The notes: generated by a model from the letters alone, not told the origin. Shown: positions 33,297 to 42,643, counted from the first letter of the stretch. The stretch: DNA of 64,000 nt from Microlunatus speluncae (GCF_009299835.1 NZ_VKCZ01000019.1:372001-436000), one strand, 5' to 3'. Numbers and translations: made by a program.

Positions 33297-33989
33297 ATCA
33301 GCACTGAACCGCGAATCAACGATCGCATTCGCGTTCCGGAGGTCCGGCTGGTCGGACCGGCCGGGGAGCAGGCCGGCATCGTCAAGATCGACGATGCGCT
33401 GCGATTGGCCCGGGACGCCGAGCTCGACCTCGTCGAGGTCGCGCCGATGGCGCGCCCGCCCGTGGTCAAGATGATGGACTACGGCAAGTACAAGTACGAG
33501 AACGCGCAGAAGGCTCGCGAGAACCGGCGCAACCAGACCAACACCGTGATCAAGGAAATGAAGCTCCGGCCGAAGATCGACAACCACGACTACGAGACCA
33601 AGAAGGGTCACGTGGTCCGGTTTCTCAAGGCCGGCGACAAGGTCAAGATCACGATCATGTTCCGCGGTCGGGAGCAGTCCCGGCCGGAGCTCGGCTTCAA
33701 CCTGTTGAAGCGGCTGGCCAGCGACGTCGACGAGTTCGGCTTCGTCGAGTCCTCGCCGAAGCAGGACGGGCGCAACATGTTGATGGTGTTGGGCCCGCAC
33801 AAGAAGAAGACCGAGGCGAAGGCCGACGTCCAGGCCGAGCGGGATCGCCGGGCTGCCGAGCGGCAGGCCGACGCGGAGGCCGAGCAGGCCGCCCTGGCCG
33901 ATCGACGCGCCGAGGCGGCGGCGGAGCCGCAGCACAAGAAGAAGCGTGGTCCGGCCGACAACCTCGACCCGGACATCGACCTCGGCTGA
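33297..33989 (+). CDS. infC: translation initiation factor IF-3, AUC start codon
   Basis: IF3 binds the 30S subunit, prevents premature joining and checks the start codon. The 230-residue protein reads STEPRINDRIRVPEVRLVGP at its N-terminus, then NRRNQTNTVIKEMKLRPKID and DHDYETKK-like HDYETKKGHVVRFLKAGDKV of the C-terminal domain. There is no ATG, GTG or TTG before residue 37; the homologous N-terminus begins at an ATC (33297), preceded by GGGAGG (33285-33290) with a six-base spacer. Rare start codons on infC are known from other bacteria, where IF3 represses its own translation. A charged Ala/Glu/Lys tail of about 50 residues extends the C-terminus, as in many actinobacteria. Confidence 0.95.
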   Translation: MSTEPRINDRIRVPEVRLVGPAGEQAGIVKIDDALRLARDAELDLVEVAPMARPPVVKMMDYGKYKYENAQKARENRRNQTNTVIKEMKLRPKIDNHDYETKKGHVVRFLKAGDKVKITIMFRGREQSRPELGFNLLKRLASDVDEFGFVESSPKQDGRNMLMVLGPHKKKTEAKADVQAERDRRAAERQADAEAEQAALADRRAEAAAEPQHKKKRGPADNLDPDIDLG

Positions 33990-34050
33990 CGACGCCGCAG
34001 CCGGCTAGACCCCAGTTCGACTGACGAATGAGATGAGGAGCGGCACGACC

Positions 34051-34245
34051 ATGCCGAAAATGAAGACGCACACCGGTGCCAAGAGGCGGTTCAGGGTTAC
34101 CGGTACGGGCAAGGTGGTCCGCCGCCAGGCCGGCAAGGCGCACCTGAACGAGCACAAGCCGACCAAGCAGAAGCGGCGTCTCACGGGCATGGTGGTCATG
34201 CCGAAGTCCGACGCGTCCAAGATCAAGAAGCTGCTCGGCAAGTAG
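34051..34245 (+). CDS. rpmI: 50S ribosomal protein L35
   Basis: Ribosomal protein L35, 64 residues, very basic. It starts MPKMKTHTGAKRRFRVTGTG and has the usual KHLNEHKP-like AHLNEHKPTKQKRRLTGM. The ATG at 34051 is set by homology and by GAGGAG at 34035-34040; an upstream in-frame codon at 34033 overlaps that site. It lies 61 bases after infC and 34 bases before rplT. Confidence 0.97.
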   Translation: MPKMKTHTGAKRRFRVTGTGKVVRRQAGKAHLNEHKPTKQKRRLTGMVVMPKSDASKIKKLLGK

Positions 34246-34279
34246 GCCGCGGCCCCAACGAACGTCAAGGAGTACTGGA

Positions 34280-34651
34280 ATGGCACGCGTCAAGCGTTCC
34301 GTGAACGCACAGAAGAAGCGCCGCGAGGTCCTGGAGCAGGCGTCCGGCTACCGGGGTCAGCGGTCGCGCCTCTACCGCAAGGCGAAGGAGCAGATCACCC
34401 ACTCGCTCGTCTACGCCTACCGCGATCGCCGCGCCCGCAAGGGTGACTTCCGCAAGCTGTGGATCCAGCGGATCAACGCCGCGGCCCGGGCGGAGGGCGT
34501 GACCTACAACCGCTTCATCTCCGGGCTGAAGTCCGCGGGCGTCGAGGTGGACCGCAAGATCCTGGCCGAGCTGGCCGTCTCCGACCCGAAGGCCTTCGTG
34601 GCCCTGGTCGAGGTCTCCAAGGCCGCGCGGGTCACCGAGTCCGCTGCCTGA
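34280..34651 (+). CDS. rplT: 50S ribosomal protein L20
   Basis: Ribosomal protein L20, 123 residues, an early assembly protein of the large subunit. It reads MARVKRSVNAQKKRREVLEQ, GYRGQRSRLYRKAKEQ and WIQRINAAARAEGVTYNRFI, all family signatures. AAGGAG precedes the ATG. In several bacteria L20 binds the leader of its own operon as a repressor, which makes the infC leader here worth attention. Confidence 0.97.
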   Translation: MARVKRSVNAQKKRREVLEQASGYRGQRSRLYRKAKEQITHSLVYAYRDRRARKGDFRKLWIQRINAAARAEGVTYNRFISGLKSAGVEVDRKILAELAVSDPKAFVALVEVSKAARVTESAA

Positions 34652-34703
34652 ATCGCGCCGACCCGGCCTGAGTTCGAACGAGCCGATCGGGACGGTCCCC
34701 ACC

Positions 34704-35486
34704 TTGCCGCAGGAGGCATCGCGGGGCCGGATCCGGTCGGCTCTTCGGCTGCTCCGGCGCAAGGAGCGCTATGCGGCCGGGGCGTTCCTGGCCGAAGGTC
34801 CCCAGGCCGTACGCGAAGCCCTGGCCGAGCCGGGCCGGGTCACCGAGCTGTTCCTCACCACCGCCGCGGCCGAGCGGCATCCCGACCTGGCCGCGGCGCG
34901 TCCGGAGCCGTTGTTGATCTCCGATGATGATCTTCGTTCGCTGACCGACGCCGTCACCCCGCAGGGTGTGGTCGCGGTCTGCCGGATGATGCACCGGCCG
35001 CTGCCGGAGTTGATCACCGACCGGGCCCGGCTGCTGGTCTGTTGTGCCCGGGTCGGCGATCCGGGCAACGCCGGCACGGTGATCCGCTGCGCCGACGCCT
35101 TCGGCGCCGACGGTGTCGTGTTGTCGGCGGAGTCGGTCGATCCGTACAACCCGAAGACCGTACGGGCGACCGTCGGCAGCCTGTTTCACCTGCCGATCAG
35201 CATCGGCGCCGAGGTGCCCGAGGTGGTCGCCGCCGCCCATGCCGCCGGGTTCCAGGTGCTCGCCGCCGACGGCGCCGGCGAAAACCTGACCCGCCTCGCC
35301 GCCGCCGGCGAACTGGCCCGGCCCACCCTCTGGCTGTTCGGCAACGAGGCCCACGGCCTCCCGGCCGACCTCACCGCCCTGGCCGACCGCACCGTAGCCG
35401 TCCCGATCCTCGGCGCCGCCGAAAGCCTCAACCTCTCCACCGCCGCCGCCGTCTGCCTCTACACCAGCTCCACCACCCTGCAGTAA
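34704..35486 (+). CDS. TrmH/SpoU family RNA 2'-O-methyltransferase
   Basis: A 260-residue SAM-dependent RNA ribose methyltransferase with a deep trefoil knot. The N-terminal substrate-binding domain contains RLLRRKERYAAGAFLAEGPQ; the knot domain has motif 1 GDPGNAGTVIRCADAFGADG, motif 2 LWLFGNEAHGLP and motif 3 VPILGAAESLNLSTAAA. The usual position between rplT and pheS is kept. Start is the TTG at 34704; no Shine-Dalgarno is near, so the start is less certain. The modified nucleotide cannot be told from sequence. Confidence 0.9.
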   Translation: MPQEASRGRIRSALRLLRRKERYAAGAFLAEGPQAVREALAEPGRVTELFLTTAAAERHPDLAAARPEPLLISDDDLRSLTDAVTPQGVVAVCRMMHRPLPELITDRARLLVCCARVGDPGNAGTVIRCADAFGADGVVLSAESVDPYNPKTVRATVGSLFHLPISIGAEVPEVVAAAHAAGFQVLAADGAGENLTRLAAAGELARPTLWLFGNEAHGLPADLTALADRTVAVPILGAAESLNLSTAAAVCLYTSSTTLQ

Positions 35487-35487
35487 C

Positions 35488-35548
35488 GCCGACCCGTCAG
35501 AAATGCACGCTTTTTTGCGGCGTGTCGGGGCACAAGTGACGTCTCGGC
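35488..35548 (+). repeat. 61-base hairpin repeat, copy C1
   Basis: Begins one base after the stop of the methyltransferase gene. Stem segments GCCGA, GTCA and a weaker TGCAC pair with TCGGC, TGAC and the complement on the far side, separated by symmetric three-base internal loops (CCC/GTC and GAA/AAG). The loop contains TTGCGGCGTGTCGG. The GTCA/TGAC pair replaces GCCA/TGGC of copy C2, a compensated change. Confidence 0.88.
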
Positions 35549-35641
35549 GCAGAGCGTTGCGGCGGCAGCATCGAGGGCCGAAGCCCGTCAGCGGTCCCGG
35601 CGGGGTGCTCCGGCACACCGGCGGACCCAGCGACTGACCGG

Positions 35642-36037
35642 CTACTGCGCCCGACCGCGGAGCAGCCAACGGTCGACGGTCACCTCGAGCAGCACCCGCG
35701 GCCCGTACGGCGGAATCTCGACGGTCGAGTCCCAGCCGTCGTACTTGGCCGTGATGTCGCGCAGCACGTCCGCCCGCAGCCGGTCGCGATGAACGACGAC
35801 CCGGCCCTCCGCGACGTACGGCGCGTCGCCGTCCTCCAGCGCCAGGCTGACCCGCGGATCGGCCACGACGTTGCGCACCTTCACGTTCCGCTCGCCGCTG
35901 CTGATCCAGAACCGGTCGTCGCGATGGACGAACCAGACCGGTGTCAGGTGCGGCGAGCCGTTGGCGCGCAGCGTGCACAACCAGGCGGTACGGTCTCGCC
36001 GCAGCCGGTCGGTCAGCTCAGGGTCGATCGCGTCCAT
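35642..36037 (-). CDS. PPOX-class (F420/FMN split-barrel) oxidoreductase
   Basis: A 131-residue protein of the pyridoxamine 5'-phosphate oxidase-like split-barrel family, the subgroup often annotated as F420-dependent. RTAWLCTLRANGSPHLTPVW, then FVHRDDRFWISSGERNVKVR, NVVADPRVSLALED and YVAEGRVVVHRD are typical. The ATG at 36037 starts at the family N-terminus (MDAIDPELTDRLRRDR). F420 use is inferred from the group. The 200-base gap upstream (36038-36239) contains a pair of direct repeats. Confidence 0.85.
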   Translation of the reverse strand: MDAIDPELTDRLRRDRTAWLCTLRANGSPHLTPVWFVHRDDRFWISSGERNVKVRNVVADPRVSLALEDGDAPYVAEGRVVVHRDRLRADVLRDITAKYDGWDSTVEIPPYGPRVLLEVTVDRWLLRGRAQ

Positions 36038-36101
36038 GAAAGCGAAGCCTGCCCGACCCGGCCGGGTCGATCGACCGGAGTCCCCCATCCGGGGAGTGCG
36101 A

Positions 36102-36174
36102 AAGTCGACACAGGTAGAGAAATGCCGCCGTCCGGTGCGGGCGGGGCACGAAGAAGTCGACACAGGTAGAGAAA
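36102..36174. repeat. pair of 21-base direct repeats
   Basis: AAGTCGACACAGGTAGAGAAA, copies at 36102-36122 and 36154-36174, 52 bases apart. The last 14 bases of each copy (ACAGGTAGAGAAA with its preceding C) recur in the arms of the inverted repeat at 10705-10781. Located between the PPOX gene and the GH106 gene, both on the minus strand. Confidence 0.85.
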
Positions 36175-36239
36175 CGCGCGTTCGGCCGGGCCGGGCAGTG
36201 GAGCGGTCGATCCCCGAGCCGGTCGCTCCAACCGTCCGG

Positions 36240-38846
36240 TCAGGCCGGCACGGTCCAGCGCAGCGCGGGCACGGTGAGCAGCCCCGAGGACACCCCGTCC
36301 AGCGCGAGCTCGAGATCCTGTTGATGGAACCGGATGCCGTACAGCCGTCGACTCTCCTCGATGATTCCGACCGCCTCCGGATCGGTTGCCGCGGCCCCGG
36401 CGGCGGTGTTGTAGACCTCGATCCGGAGCGTGTTGTCACCTTCGCGCAGCCGACCGGTCAGGTCCAACCGGTACGGCGCGTCCCACAGCACCCCGACCTG
36501 CTCGCCGTTCAGTGACACCACGGCGACCTCGCGGACCGGCGGCTCGAGCCGGGCCCGATAGGAGTTGCCGCGGATCTCGGTCACGCCGTCGTCCGGGTCC
36601 TCGATCGACTCGGCCGGACCGAAGTCCAGCGCGATCTCGGCGCCGGGGTCGAGCCAGGCGGGCAGCGCGGGCAGCTCCAGTTCATACCAGGCGGCGCCGG
36701 AATAACCGGGCCGGGCGTCCTCCCACCGATGCGGCAGCAGCACCTCCGCGGTCCCGGCCGAGTCGGCGAACCCGGTCCGCCACGGGCCGAGCAGCGCCAG
36801 CTCGGCGCCGGTCCCCGAGTTGGCCACGCTGTCCGGCACCTCGCCGTCGTCGTCGGTCGCGACCACGACCGTCGCCTGGTACGGATGCAGCGTCAGCGTC
36901 ACCGTGTTCGTGCCGGCCAGCGATTCGGCCGCGCCGGTCGCCGGATCCCACTGCTCGAACCGCGACCGACCGGTCCGCGGCGTCAGCTCGAAGGTCCGCA
37001 CCGAGCTGCCGGTGTTCGCCACGAAATAGACGTCGGTGCTGCCGCAACCGCGATGCACGACGCCGATCTCGTCGCTCGAGCCGGAGAACCAGACATCGGG
37101 CGGCAACACCCGGAGCAGCACCGACTCGAAGGAGTCCCGGGTCGCCGGCACGCCACCGGCATAGCCGGGCGAATCGACCGCGATGACGGAGCCGCCGGCC
37201 CGCCGGACCGCGTCCAGCCAGGCCCGGGTCGCGGCCGGCAGGGTCCGTACCGAAGGCAGCACGACGACCGGCACCGACGCCGGATCCGTGACCTCCAGCG
37301 CGTCGTCGTCGATCAGGTCGTAGTCGTAACCGGCGCAACGGATCGCCCGGGTCAGCTCGGGCCCGATGTGCCGGCGGGTCTCCTTCCACAGATCCAGCCC
37401 GTCGCCGAGCTTCGGATAGACGTCGCCGGCCGGCAGATACAGCTTCACGTCGGCCACCGGCTTTCCCTGCCGGAGCAGCCAGCTCAGCCGGGTCAGGTAC
37501 GCGCTCAGCCGTGGCATCGCCGGCCACCACGGGTTGCGGTCGTCCAGCGCGCCGGAGGCGTAGAAATACCAGCCGAGCCCGGGCGCATCCGGCGCCGAGT
37601 ACGGCCAGCCGTGCCCGACGAACTGGTTGATGCCGAGCAGGAAATGCTCGTGCGCCTCGCCCTTCAGATCGAGCGGCGTGGCCCGGAACGACGGTGAGTG
37701 GACCCAGGTCCAGATCTCCGAGGAGATGACGTCGCGGCCGTGCAGATGACCGGCCGAAGACGCCCATCGGGTCTGGGTCAGCTCGGTCCAGCCCCAACCC
37801 TCACCCTCGATCAGGTCGGCGTGCCGGTTGCTGCTGACCGTCACCGGTGGCACCCCGTACCCCTGGATCCGGAACGGCACGCCGTGGCCGGCCGCCCAGT
37901 CGCGGCAGACCGCGACGAAGTTCTCTTCGGCCAACTCGGTCAGCGTCCGGTAGAAGTCGGTCCGGAACTCGGCCGATCCGGGCTCGTCCACGGTCAGACG
38001 GTGTAGTTGAGGGAGAGGGTCGTAGCCGCGGCGCCGCTCGAACTCGGCCGGCAGCTCGGGGGTCCAGTCGGCCGCGTACACCTCGAGGCTGTCGCAGAAG
38101 ACCGACCCGATCAGTTCGGCCGGTACGGCGCCGAGCAGCCGGTCGCCGACCGCCGCCAAGTGCCGCCGGGTCGCCTCGGCCGAGTAGTGATCGAGCACCG
38201 GCCCCTCGGCACCGGCGGCGGCCCGCTTGACGTTCTGCCCGGTCGGTTGCGACCAGGCCAGCAGCACGGTCCGCGGCCCCCGACCATCCGGTACGGCGAT
38301 CGCGGCCTCGACCACCGGCAGCGACGACCAACCGGTCGGCGCATCCCGCGGCGAGCCGTCGGCGAGAAAGGCGGCGATCAGTTCCTCGCCGGGCCAGGGC
38401 GCCACCACCGGCAGGTCGAAGCCGACGGCCGAGATCTCGCGGCGCTCCCAGTGGATCCGGCGGGAGGCGTGCTCGGGCCCGACGTGCGGTCCGCCGTACG
38501 ACCAGCCGCTGCCGATCGTCAGGTCGAACCGCAGCCCGAGCGAGCGGGCGAACTCGGCGGCGTGCCGGAGCCGGCCGAGGAACTCGTCGGAGCCGAAGTC
38601 GTGGCTGACCTGGCGCAGCGGATAGACGAACGCGACCTCGACCCCGCCGAGGCCGGCGTCGGCCATCGCGGTCAGCTCCCGTTCCAGTTCGACATTTTCG
38701 ACGTCGGGGCCGAACCACCACCACCGCATCATCGGTCGCGCGGCCGGATCCGGCTCGGCGAATCCCTGCCGCAACCGTGCGACCGTGTTGGGTGCTCCAC
38801 CCGCCTCGGGTTCCTCGGTGCGTGCCTGGGCGTCGTCGCTGGACAT
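36240..38846 (-). CDS. GH106-like glycosyl hydrolase (alpha-L-rhamnosidase family)
   Basis: An 868-residue protein that resembles glycoside hydrolase family 106. The N-terminal barrel starts ARPMMRWWWFGPDVENVELE and AMADAGLGGVEVAFVYPLRQ; then LRFDLTIGSGWSYGGPHVGP, VFCDSLEVYAADWTPELP, GEGWGWTELTQTRWASSAGH and AHEHFLLGINQFVGHGWPYS. A C-terminal beta-sandwich (about 690-800) has VAVVSLNGEQVGVLWDAPY, a carbohydrate-binding-like module. No signal peptide is seen, so it may act inside the cell on imported oligosaccharides. Activity on rhamnosides is family knowledge. A GAGGAAG sits before the ATG. It stands alone in the region. Confidence 0.8.
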   Translation of the reverse strand: MSSDDAQARTEEPEAGGAPNTVARLRQGFAEPDPAARPMMRWWWFGPDVENVELERELTAMADAGLGGVEVAFVYPLRQVSHDFGSDEFLGRLRHAAEFARSLGLRFDLTIGSGWSYGGPHVGPEHASRRIHWERREISAVGFDLPVVAPWPGEELIAAFLADGSPRDAPTGWSSLPVVEAAIAVPDGRGPRTVLLAWSQPTGQNVKRAAAGAEGPVLDHYSAEATRRHLAAVGDRLLGAVPAELIGSVFCDSLEVYAADWTPELPAEFERRRGYDPLPQLHRLTVDEPGSAEFRTDFYRTLTELAEENFVAVCRDWAAGHGVPFRIQGYGVPPVTVSSNRHADLIEGEGWGWTELTQTRWASSAGHLHGRDVISSEIWTWVHSPSFRATPLDLKGEAHEHFLLGINQFVGHGWPYSAPDAPGLGWYFYASGALDDRNPWWPAMPRLSAYLTRLSWLLRQGKPVADVKLYLPAGDVYPKLGDGLDLWKETRRHIGPELTRAIRCAGYDYDLIDDDALEVTDPASVPVVVLPSVRTLPAATRAWLDAVRRAGGSVIAVDSPGYAGGVPATRDSFESVLLRVLPPDVWFSGSSDEIGVVHRGCGSTDVYFVANTGSSVRTFELTPRTGRSRFEQWDPATGAAESLAGTNTVTLTLHPYQATVVVATDDDGEVPDSVANSGTGAELALLGPWRTGFADSAGTAEVLLPHRWEDARPGYSGAAWYELELPALPAWLDPGAEIALDFGPAESIEDPDDGVTEIRGNSYRARLEPPVREVAVVSLNGEQVGVLWDAPYRLDLTGRLREGDNTLRIEVYNTAAGAAATDPEAVGIIEESRRLYGIRFHQQDLELALDGVSSGLLTVPALRWTVPA

Positions 38847-39024
38847 GTCGCTCGCTTCCTCGGCTGCCGATCGGGCCGGAGATGGGGGTGAAACGATTTT
38901 ACTGATCCGGGCGGATGGGCGCGATCCTGGGGGCGGGTGAGGCGATTGGCAGCCGTACGGGCGCGGTTCCTAGACTGTCCGGGCACTCACCGCCCCAACG
39001 CCAGAAATCCGAGGAGCCCAAGAG

Positions 39025-40128
39025 ATGACCGGGCCAACACAGACCGACGCCGCAACCGCCCTGGAAGCCGGGCAGATCGATGCCCTGGTGACCGCGGCCG
39101 TCGAGGCCTTCGCCGCGGCCGCGACCGTCGCCGAGCTGAAGCAGGCGCGGCTGGCGCACACCGGCGACCGGTCACCGTTGGCCCTGGCCAACCGGCAGAT
39201 CGGCGGGCTGCCGCCGGAGCAGCGGAAGGAGTTCGGCGGCCGGGTCGGGCAGGCGCGCGGCCGGGTCAAGCAGGCGCTGGAGGCTCGCGATGCCGAGATC
39301 TCGGCGGCCGAGCTGGACCGGCGGCTGGTCGAGGAGCGGATCGACGTGACGTTGCCGGTCGCGCTGGCTCCGGCCGGCGCCCCGCACCCGGTGACCGCGC
39401 TGATGGATCAAATGAGCGACGTGTTCCTGGCGATGGGCTGGGAGATCGCCGAGGGGCCCGAGCTCGAGGCCGAGTGGCTCAACTTCGACGCGCTCAACTT
39501 CATCCCCGACCATCCGGCCCGGACGATGCAGGACACCCTGTTCATCGCGCCGCCGGAGCACAACCTGCTGCTGCGGACGCACACCTCGCCGGTGCAGGTG
39601 CGCAGCCTGCTCGATCGTGAGCTGCCGGTGTATGTGGTCTGCCCGGGCAAGGTGTACCGCGCCGACGAGTACGACGCGACCCACCTGCCGGTGTTCCACC
39701 AGATCGAGGGGCTGGCGGTCGACAAGGGGATCAGCTTCGGTCATCTCAAGGGCACCCTGGAGCACTTCGCGAAGGCGATGTTCGGCCCGGACACCCGGTT
39801 CCGCTGGCGGCCGTCCTACTTTCCGTTCACCGAGCCGTCGGCCGAGGTCGACCTGCTCTGCTTCGTCTGCCAGGGCAGCTCGGTCGGTGATCTTGAAAAT
39901 CCTTGCCGGACCTGCCGCAGCGAGGGCTGGATCGAGTGGGGCGGCTGCGGGGTGGTGAATCCGCGGGTGCTGGAGGCCGCCGGGGTCGACTCCTCGGAAT
40001 ACTCCGGTTTCGCCTTCGGGATGGGCATCGACCGGACGCTGATGTTCCGCAATTCGGCGGAGGACATGCGGGACATGATCGAGGGCGACGTGCGGTTCAG
40101 CCGTTCGCTGGTGGGAGGAGCACGATGA
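39025..40128 (+). CDS. pheS: phenylalanine--tRNA ligase alpha subunit
   Basis: Catalytic subunit of the alpha2beta2 phenylalanyl-tRNA synthetase, 367 residues. The N-terminal coiled coil (about 15-100) binds tRNA; the class II core has motif 1 around HPVTALMDQMSDVFLAMGWE, motif 2 GKVYRADEYDATHLPVFHQI and motif 3 SGFAFGMGIDRTLMFR. The insert LLCFVCQGSSVGDLENPC with a second CRTC has four Cys, a possible zinc site seen in part of this family. GGAG precedes the ATG. It overlaps pheT by four bases. Confidence 0.97.
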   Translation: MTGPTQTDAATALEAGQIDALVTAAVEAFAAAATVAELKQARLAHTGDRSPLALANRQIGGLPPEQRKEFGGRVGQARGRVKQALEARDAEISAAELDRRLVEERIDVTLPVALAPAGAPHPVTALMDQMSDVFLAMGWEIAEGPELEAEWLNFDALNFIPDHPARTMQDTLFIAPPEHNLLLRTHTSPVQVRSLLDRELPVYVVCPGKVYRADEYDATHLPVFHQIEGLAVDKGISFGHLKGTLEHFAKAMFGPDTRFRWRPSYFPFTEPSAEVDLLCFVCQGSSVGDLENPCRTCRSEGWIEWGGCGVVNPRVLEAAGVDSSEYSGFAFGMGIDRTLMFRNSAEDMRDMIEGDVRFSRSLVGGAR

Positions 40129-42638
40129 GGGCGCCCTTGTCCTGGCTGCGGGAGTACGCGCCGTTGCCGGCAGGCACGACCGGCCGTGACGTCTCGGAGG
40201 CGTTGATCAAGATCGGCTTCGAGGTCGAATCCGTCGACCGGTCCGGCGGCGACATCACCGGTCCGCTGGTGATCGGCCGGGTGCTCGAGTTCACCGAGCA
40301 GGAGCAGAAGAACGGCAAGATCATCCGCTGGTGCCGGGTCGATGTCGGCGAGCACAACAACGGTTCCTGGGCCAAGGATTCGGGCGGCGACGACACGACC
40401 TCGCGCGGGATCATCTGCGGCGCCCGCAACTTCGCCGTCGATGATCTGGTCGTGGTCGCGCTGCCCGGGGCCGTGCTGCCCGGCGGTTTCGAGATCGCGG
40501 CCCGGAAGACGTACGGGCACATCTCCGACGGCATGATCTGCGCCGCCGACGAGCTGGAGCTCGGCGATGATCACTCCGGGATCATGGTGCTGACCGGCGA
40601 TGATCTTGTCCTCGGCGCCGATGCCCGGCCGGTCCTCGGCCTCGGCGAAGAGGTGCTGGACATCGCCGTGACGCCGGACCGCGGCTACGCCTGGTCGGTC
40701 CGCGGCCTGGCCCGGGAGACGGCGCACGCCTTCGCCGTCGGCTACACCGATCCGGTCGATCGGCCGGTGCCGGCCAGCGCCGCCGACGGCTATCCGGTGC
40801 GGCTGGAGAGCCCGGCCTGTCCGCTGTTCGTGGCGATCACGGTGACCGGGGTCGACCCGGCCGCGCCGAGCCCGCGCTGGCTGAAGCAACGGCTGCAACA
40901 GGCCGGGATGCGGCCGATCTCGCTGGCCGTCGACGTGACCAACTACGTGATGTTGGAGACCGGTCAGCCGCTGCACGCCTACGACGCCGACTTGCTGGCC
41001 GGGCCGATCGTGGTCCGGCAGGCCAGGGCGGGCGAGTCGATCAAGACGCTGGACGACGTCGACCGGTTGCTTGATCAGGACGATCTGGTGATCACCGACG
41101 ACTCGGGCCCGATCGGCATCGCCGGGGTGATGGGCGGCGAGACGACCGAGGTCGGGCCGGAGACGGCGACCCTGGTGATCGAGGCGGCGCACTTCGAGGC
41201 GATCTCGATCGCCCGCACCTCGCGCCGGCACAAGCTGTCCTCCGAGGCGTCGCGCCGGTTCGAGCGCGGCGTCGATCCGGGCGCGAGCTATGCCGCCGCC
41301 CAGCGGGTCGCCGCTCTGCTGGTCGAGCACGGCGGCGGTCAGGTGTCGGCGGCGGAGACGATCGCCGGCGCCGTGCCGGAGGTGCCGACTCTGCGGCTGG
41401 ATCCGGCGCTGCCCGGCAAGATCATGGGCGACGCGATCGACGTCGAGACGGTGCTCGATCACCTGCGCCAGGTCGGCGTGGCCGTCACCGCCGGTGATCA
41501 ACTCGAGGTCACGCCGCCCACCTGGCGGCCGGACCTGCGCGATCCGTACGACTTCGTCGAGGAGGTCGGCCGGCTGTACGGCTACGACCGGGTGCCGTCG
41601 GTGTTGCCGCCGGCCCCGAGCGGCCGCGGGCTGACCCGCTCCCAGCGCTCCCGCCGGTTGATCAACGCGGCGCTGGCCCAGGCCGGTTACGTCGAGGTGT
41701 TGTCGTTCCCGTTCCTCGGTGCCGGTGATCTTGACCTGCTGGAGCTCGGCGCCGACGACGAGCGGCGCCGGACCATGGAGATCGCGAACCCGCTGTCGGA
41801 GACCCAGCCGCTGCTGCGCACCACGATCCTGCCCGGGTTGATCGCCGCCGCGCACCGCAACACCAGCCGCGGTCTCGATGATCTTGCCCTCTACGAGACC
41901 GGCTCGGTCTTCTTCGCCCCCGAACAGCCGACCGCCGCCCCGCGGCCCGCCGTCGAGGGCCGACCGTCGGTGGCAGACCTGGCCGCGATGGACGCCGCGA
42001 TCGGGCATCAGCCCCGGCACGCGGCCGCCCTGATCGCCGGCAACTGGCGCCCGGCCGGCTGGTCCGGCCCGGCCGAACCGGCCGACTGGCGGCACGCGGT
42101 CGCCTTCGCCGAAACCGCGGCCCGGGCCGTCGGCGCCACGATCACCGTCAAGGCCGCAGCCCGGACGCCGTGGCATCCCGGCCGCTGCGCCGAGCTCAGC
42201 GTCGCCGGCCGAGTGATCGGCCACGCCGGTGAACTGCACCCGAGGGTGGTCGAAGCCGCCGGCCTGCCGGCCCGCGCCTGCGCCGTCGAGTTCGACTGCG
42301 ACGCCCTGATCACGGCTGCTCCGGATCGCGGCACGGTGGCGCCGATCTCGGCCCACCCCGTCGCCAAGGAAGACGTAGCCCTGATCGTCGACGCGGAGGT
42401 CGCGGCCGCCGACGTCGAGGCCGCTCTGGTCACCGGCGCCGGCGCCCTGCTGGAGTCGGTCCGCCTGTTCGACATCTACACCGGCCCCCAGATCGGCGAA
42501 GGCAAGAAGTCCCTCGCCTACGCCCTCCGCTTCCGCGCCCCAGACCGTACCCTCACCGACGCCGAATCCGCCCAAGCCCGCGACGCCGCCGTAACCCAAG
42601 CCGCCACCACCCTCAACGCCCACCAACGCACCCTCTAA
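40125..42638 (+). CDS. pheT: phenylalanine--tRNA ligase beta subunit
   Basis: Large subunit of phenylalanyl-tRNA synthetase, 837 residues. It starts MRAPLSWLREYAPLPAGTTG; the OB-fold tRNA-binding domain (about 40-150) includes GPLVIGRVLEFTEQ and ICGARNFAVDDLVVVALPGA. The B3/B4 editing domain follows (MRPISLAVDVTNYVMLETGQ), then the B5 domain with YDFVEEVGRLYGYDRVPSVL, and the C-terminal anticodon-binding FDX-ACB domain (about 745-837; PISAHPVAKEDVALIVDAEV). GGGAGGAG precedes the ATG, which overlaps pheS. The stop is five bases before repeat C2. Confidence 0.97.
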   Translation: MRAPLSWLREYAPLPAGTTGRDVSEALIKIGFEVESVDRSGGDITGPLVIGRVLEFTEQEQKNGKIIRWCRVDVGEHNNGSWAKDSGGDDTTSRGIICGARNFAVDDLVVVALPGAVLPGGFEIAARKTYGHISDGMICAADELELGDDHSGIMVLTGDDLVLGADARPVLGLGEEVLDIAVTPDRGYAWSVRGLARETAHAFAVGYTDPVDRPVPASAADGYPVRLESPACPLFVAITVTGVDPAAPSPRWLKQRLQQAGMRPISLAVDVTNYVMLETGQPLHAYDADLLAGPIVVRQARAGESIKTLDDVDRLLDQDDLVITDDSGPIGIAGVMGGETTEVGPETATLVIEAAHFEAISIARTSRRHKLSSEASRRFERGVDPGASYAAAQRVAALLVEHGGGQVSAAETIAGAVPEVPTLRLDPALPGKIMGDAIDVETVLDHLRQVGVAVTAGDQLEVTPPTWRPDLRDPYDFVEEVGRLYGYDRVPSVLPPAPSGRGLTRSQRSRRLINAALAQAGYVEVLSFPFLGAGDLDLLELGADDERRRTMEIANPLSETQPLLRTTILPGLIAAAHRNTSRGLDDLALYETGSVFFAPEQPTAAPRPAVEGRPSVADLAAMDAAIGHQPRHAAALIAGNWRPAGWSGPAEPADWRHAVAFAETAARAVGATITVKAAARTPWHPGRCAELSVAGRVIGHAGELHPRVVEAAGLPARACAVEFDCDALITAAPDRGTVAPISAHPVAKEDVALIVDAEVAAADVEAALVTGAGALLESVRLFDIYTGPQIGEGKKSLAYALRFRAPDRTLTDAESAQARDAAVTQAATTLNAHQRTL

Positions 42639-42643
42639 AAACC

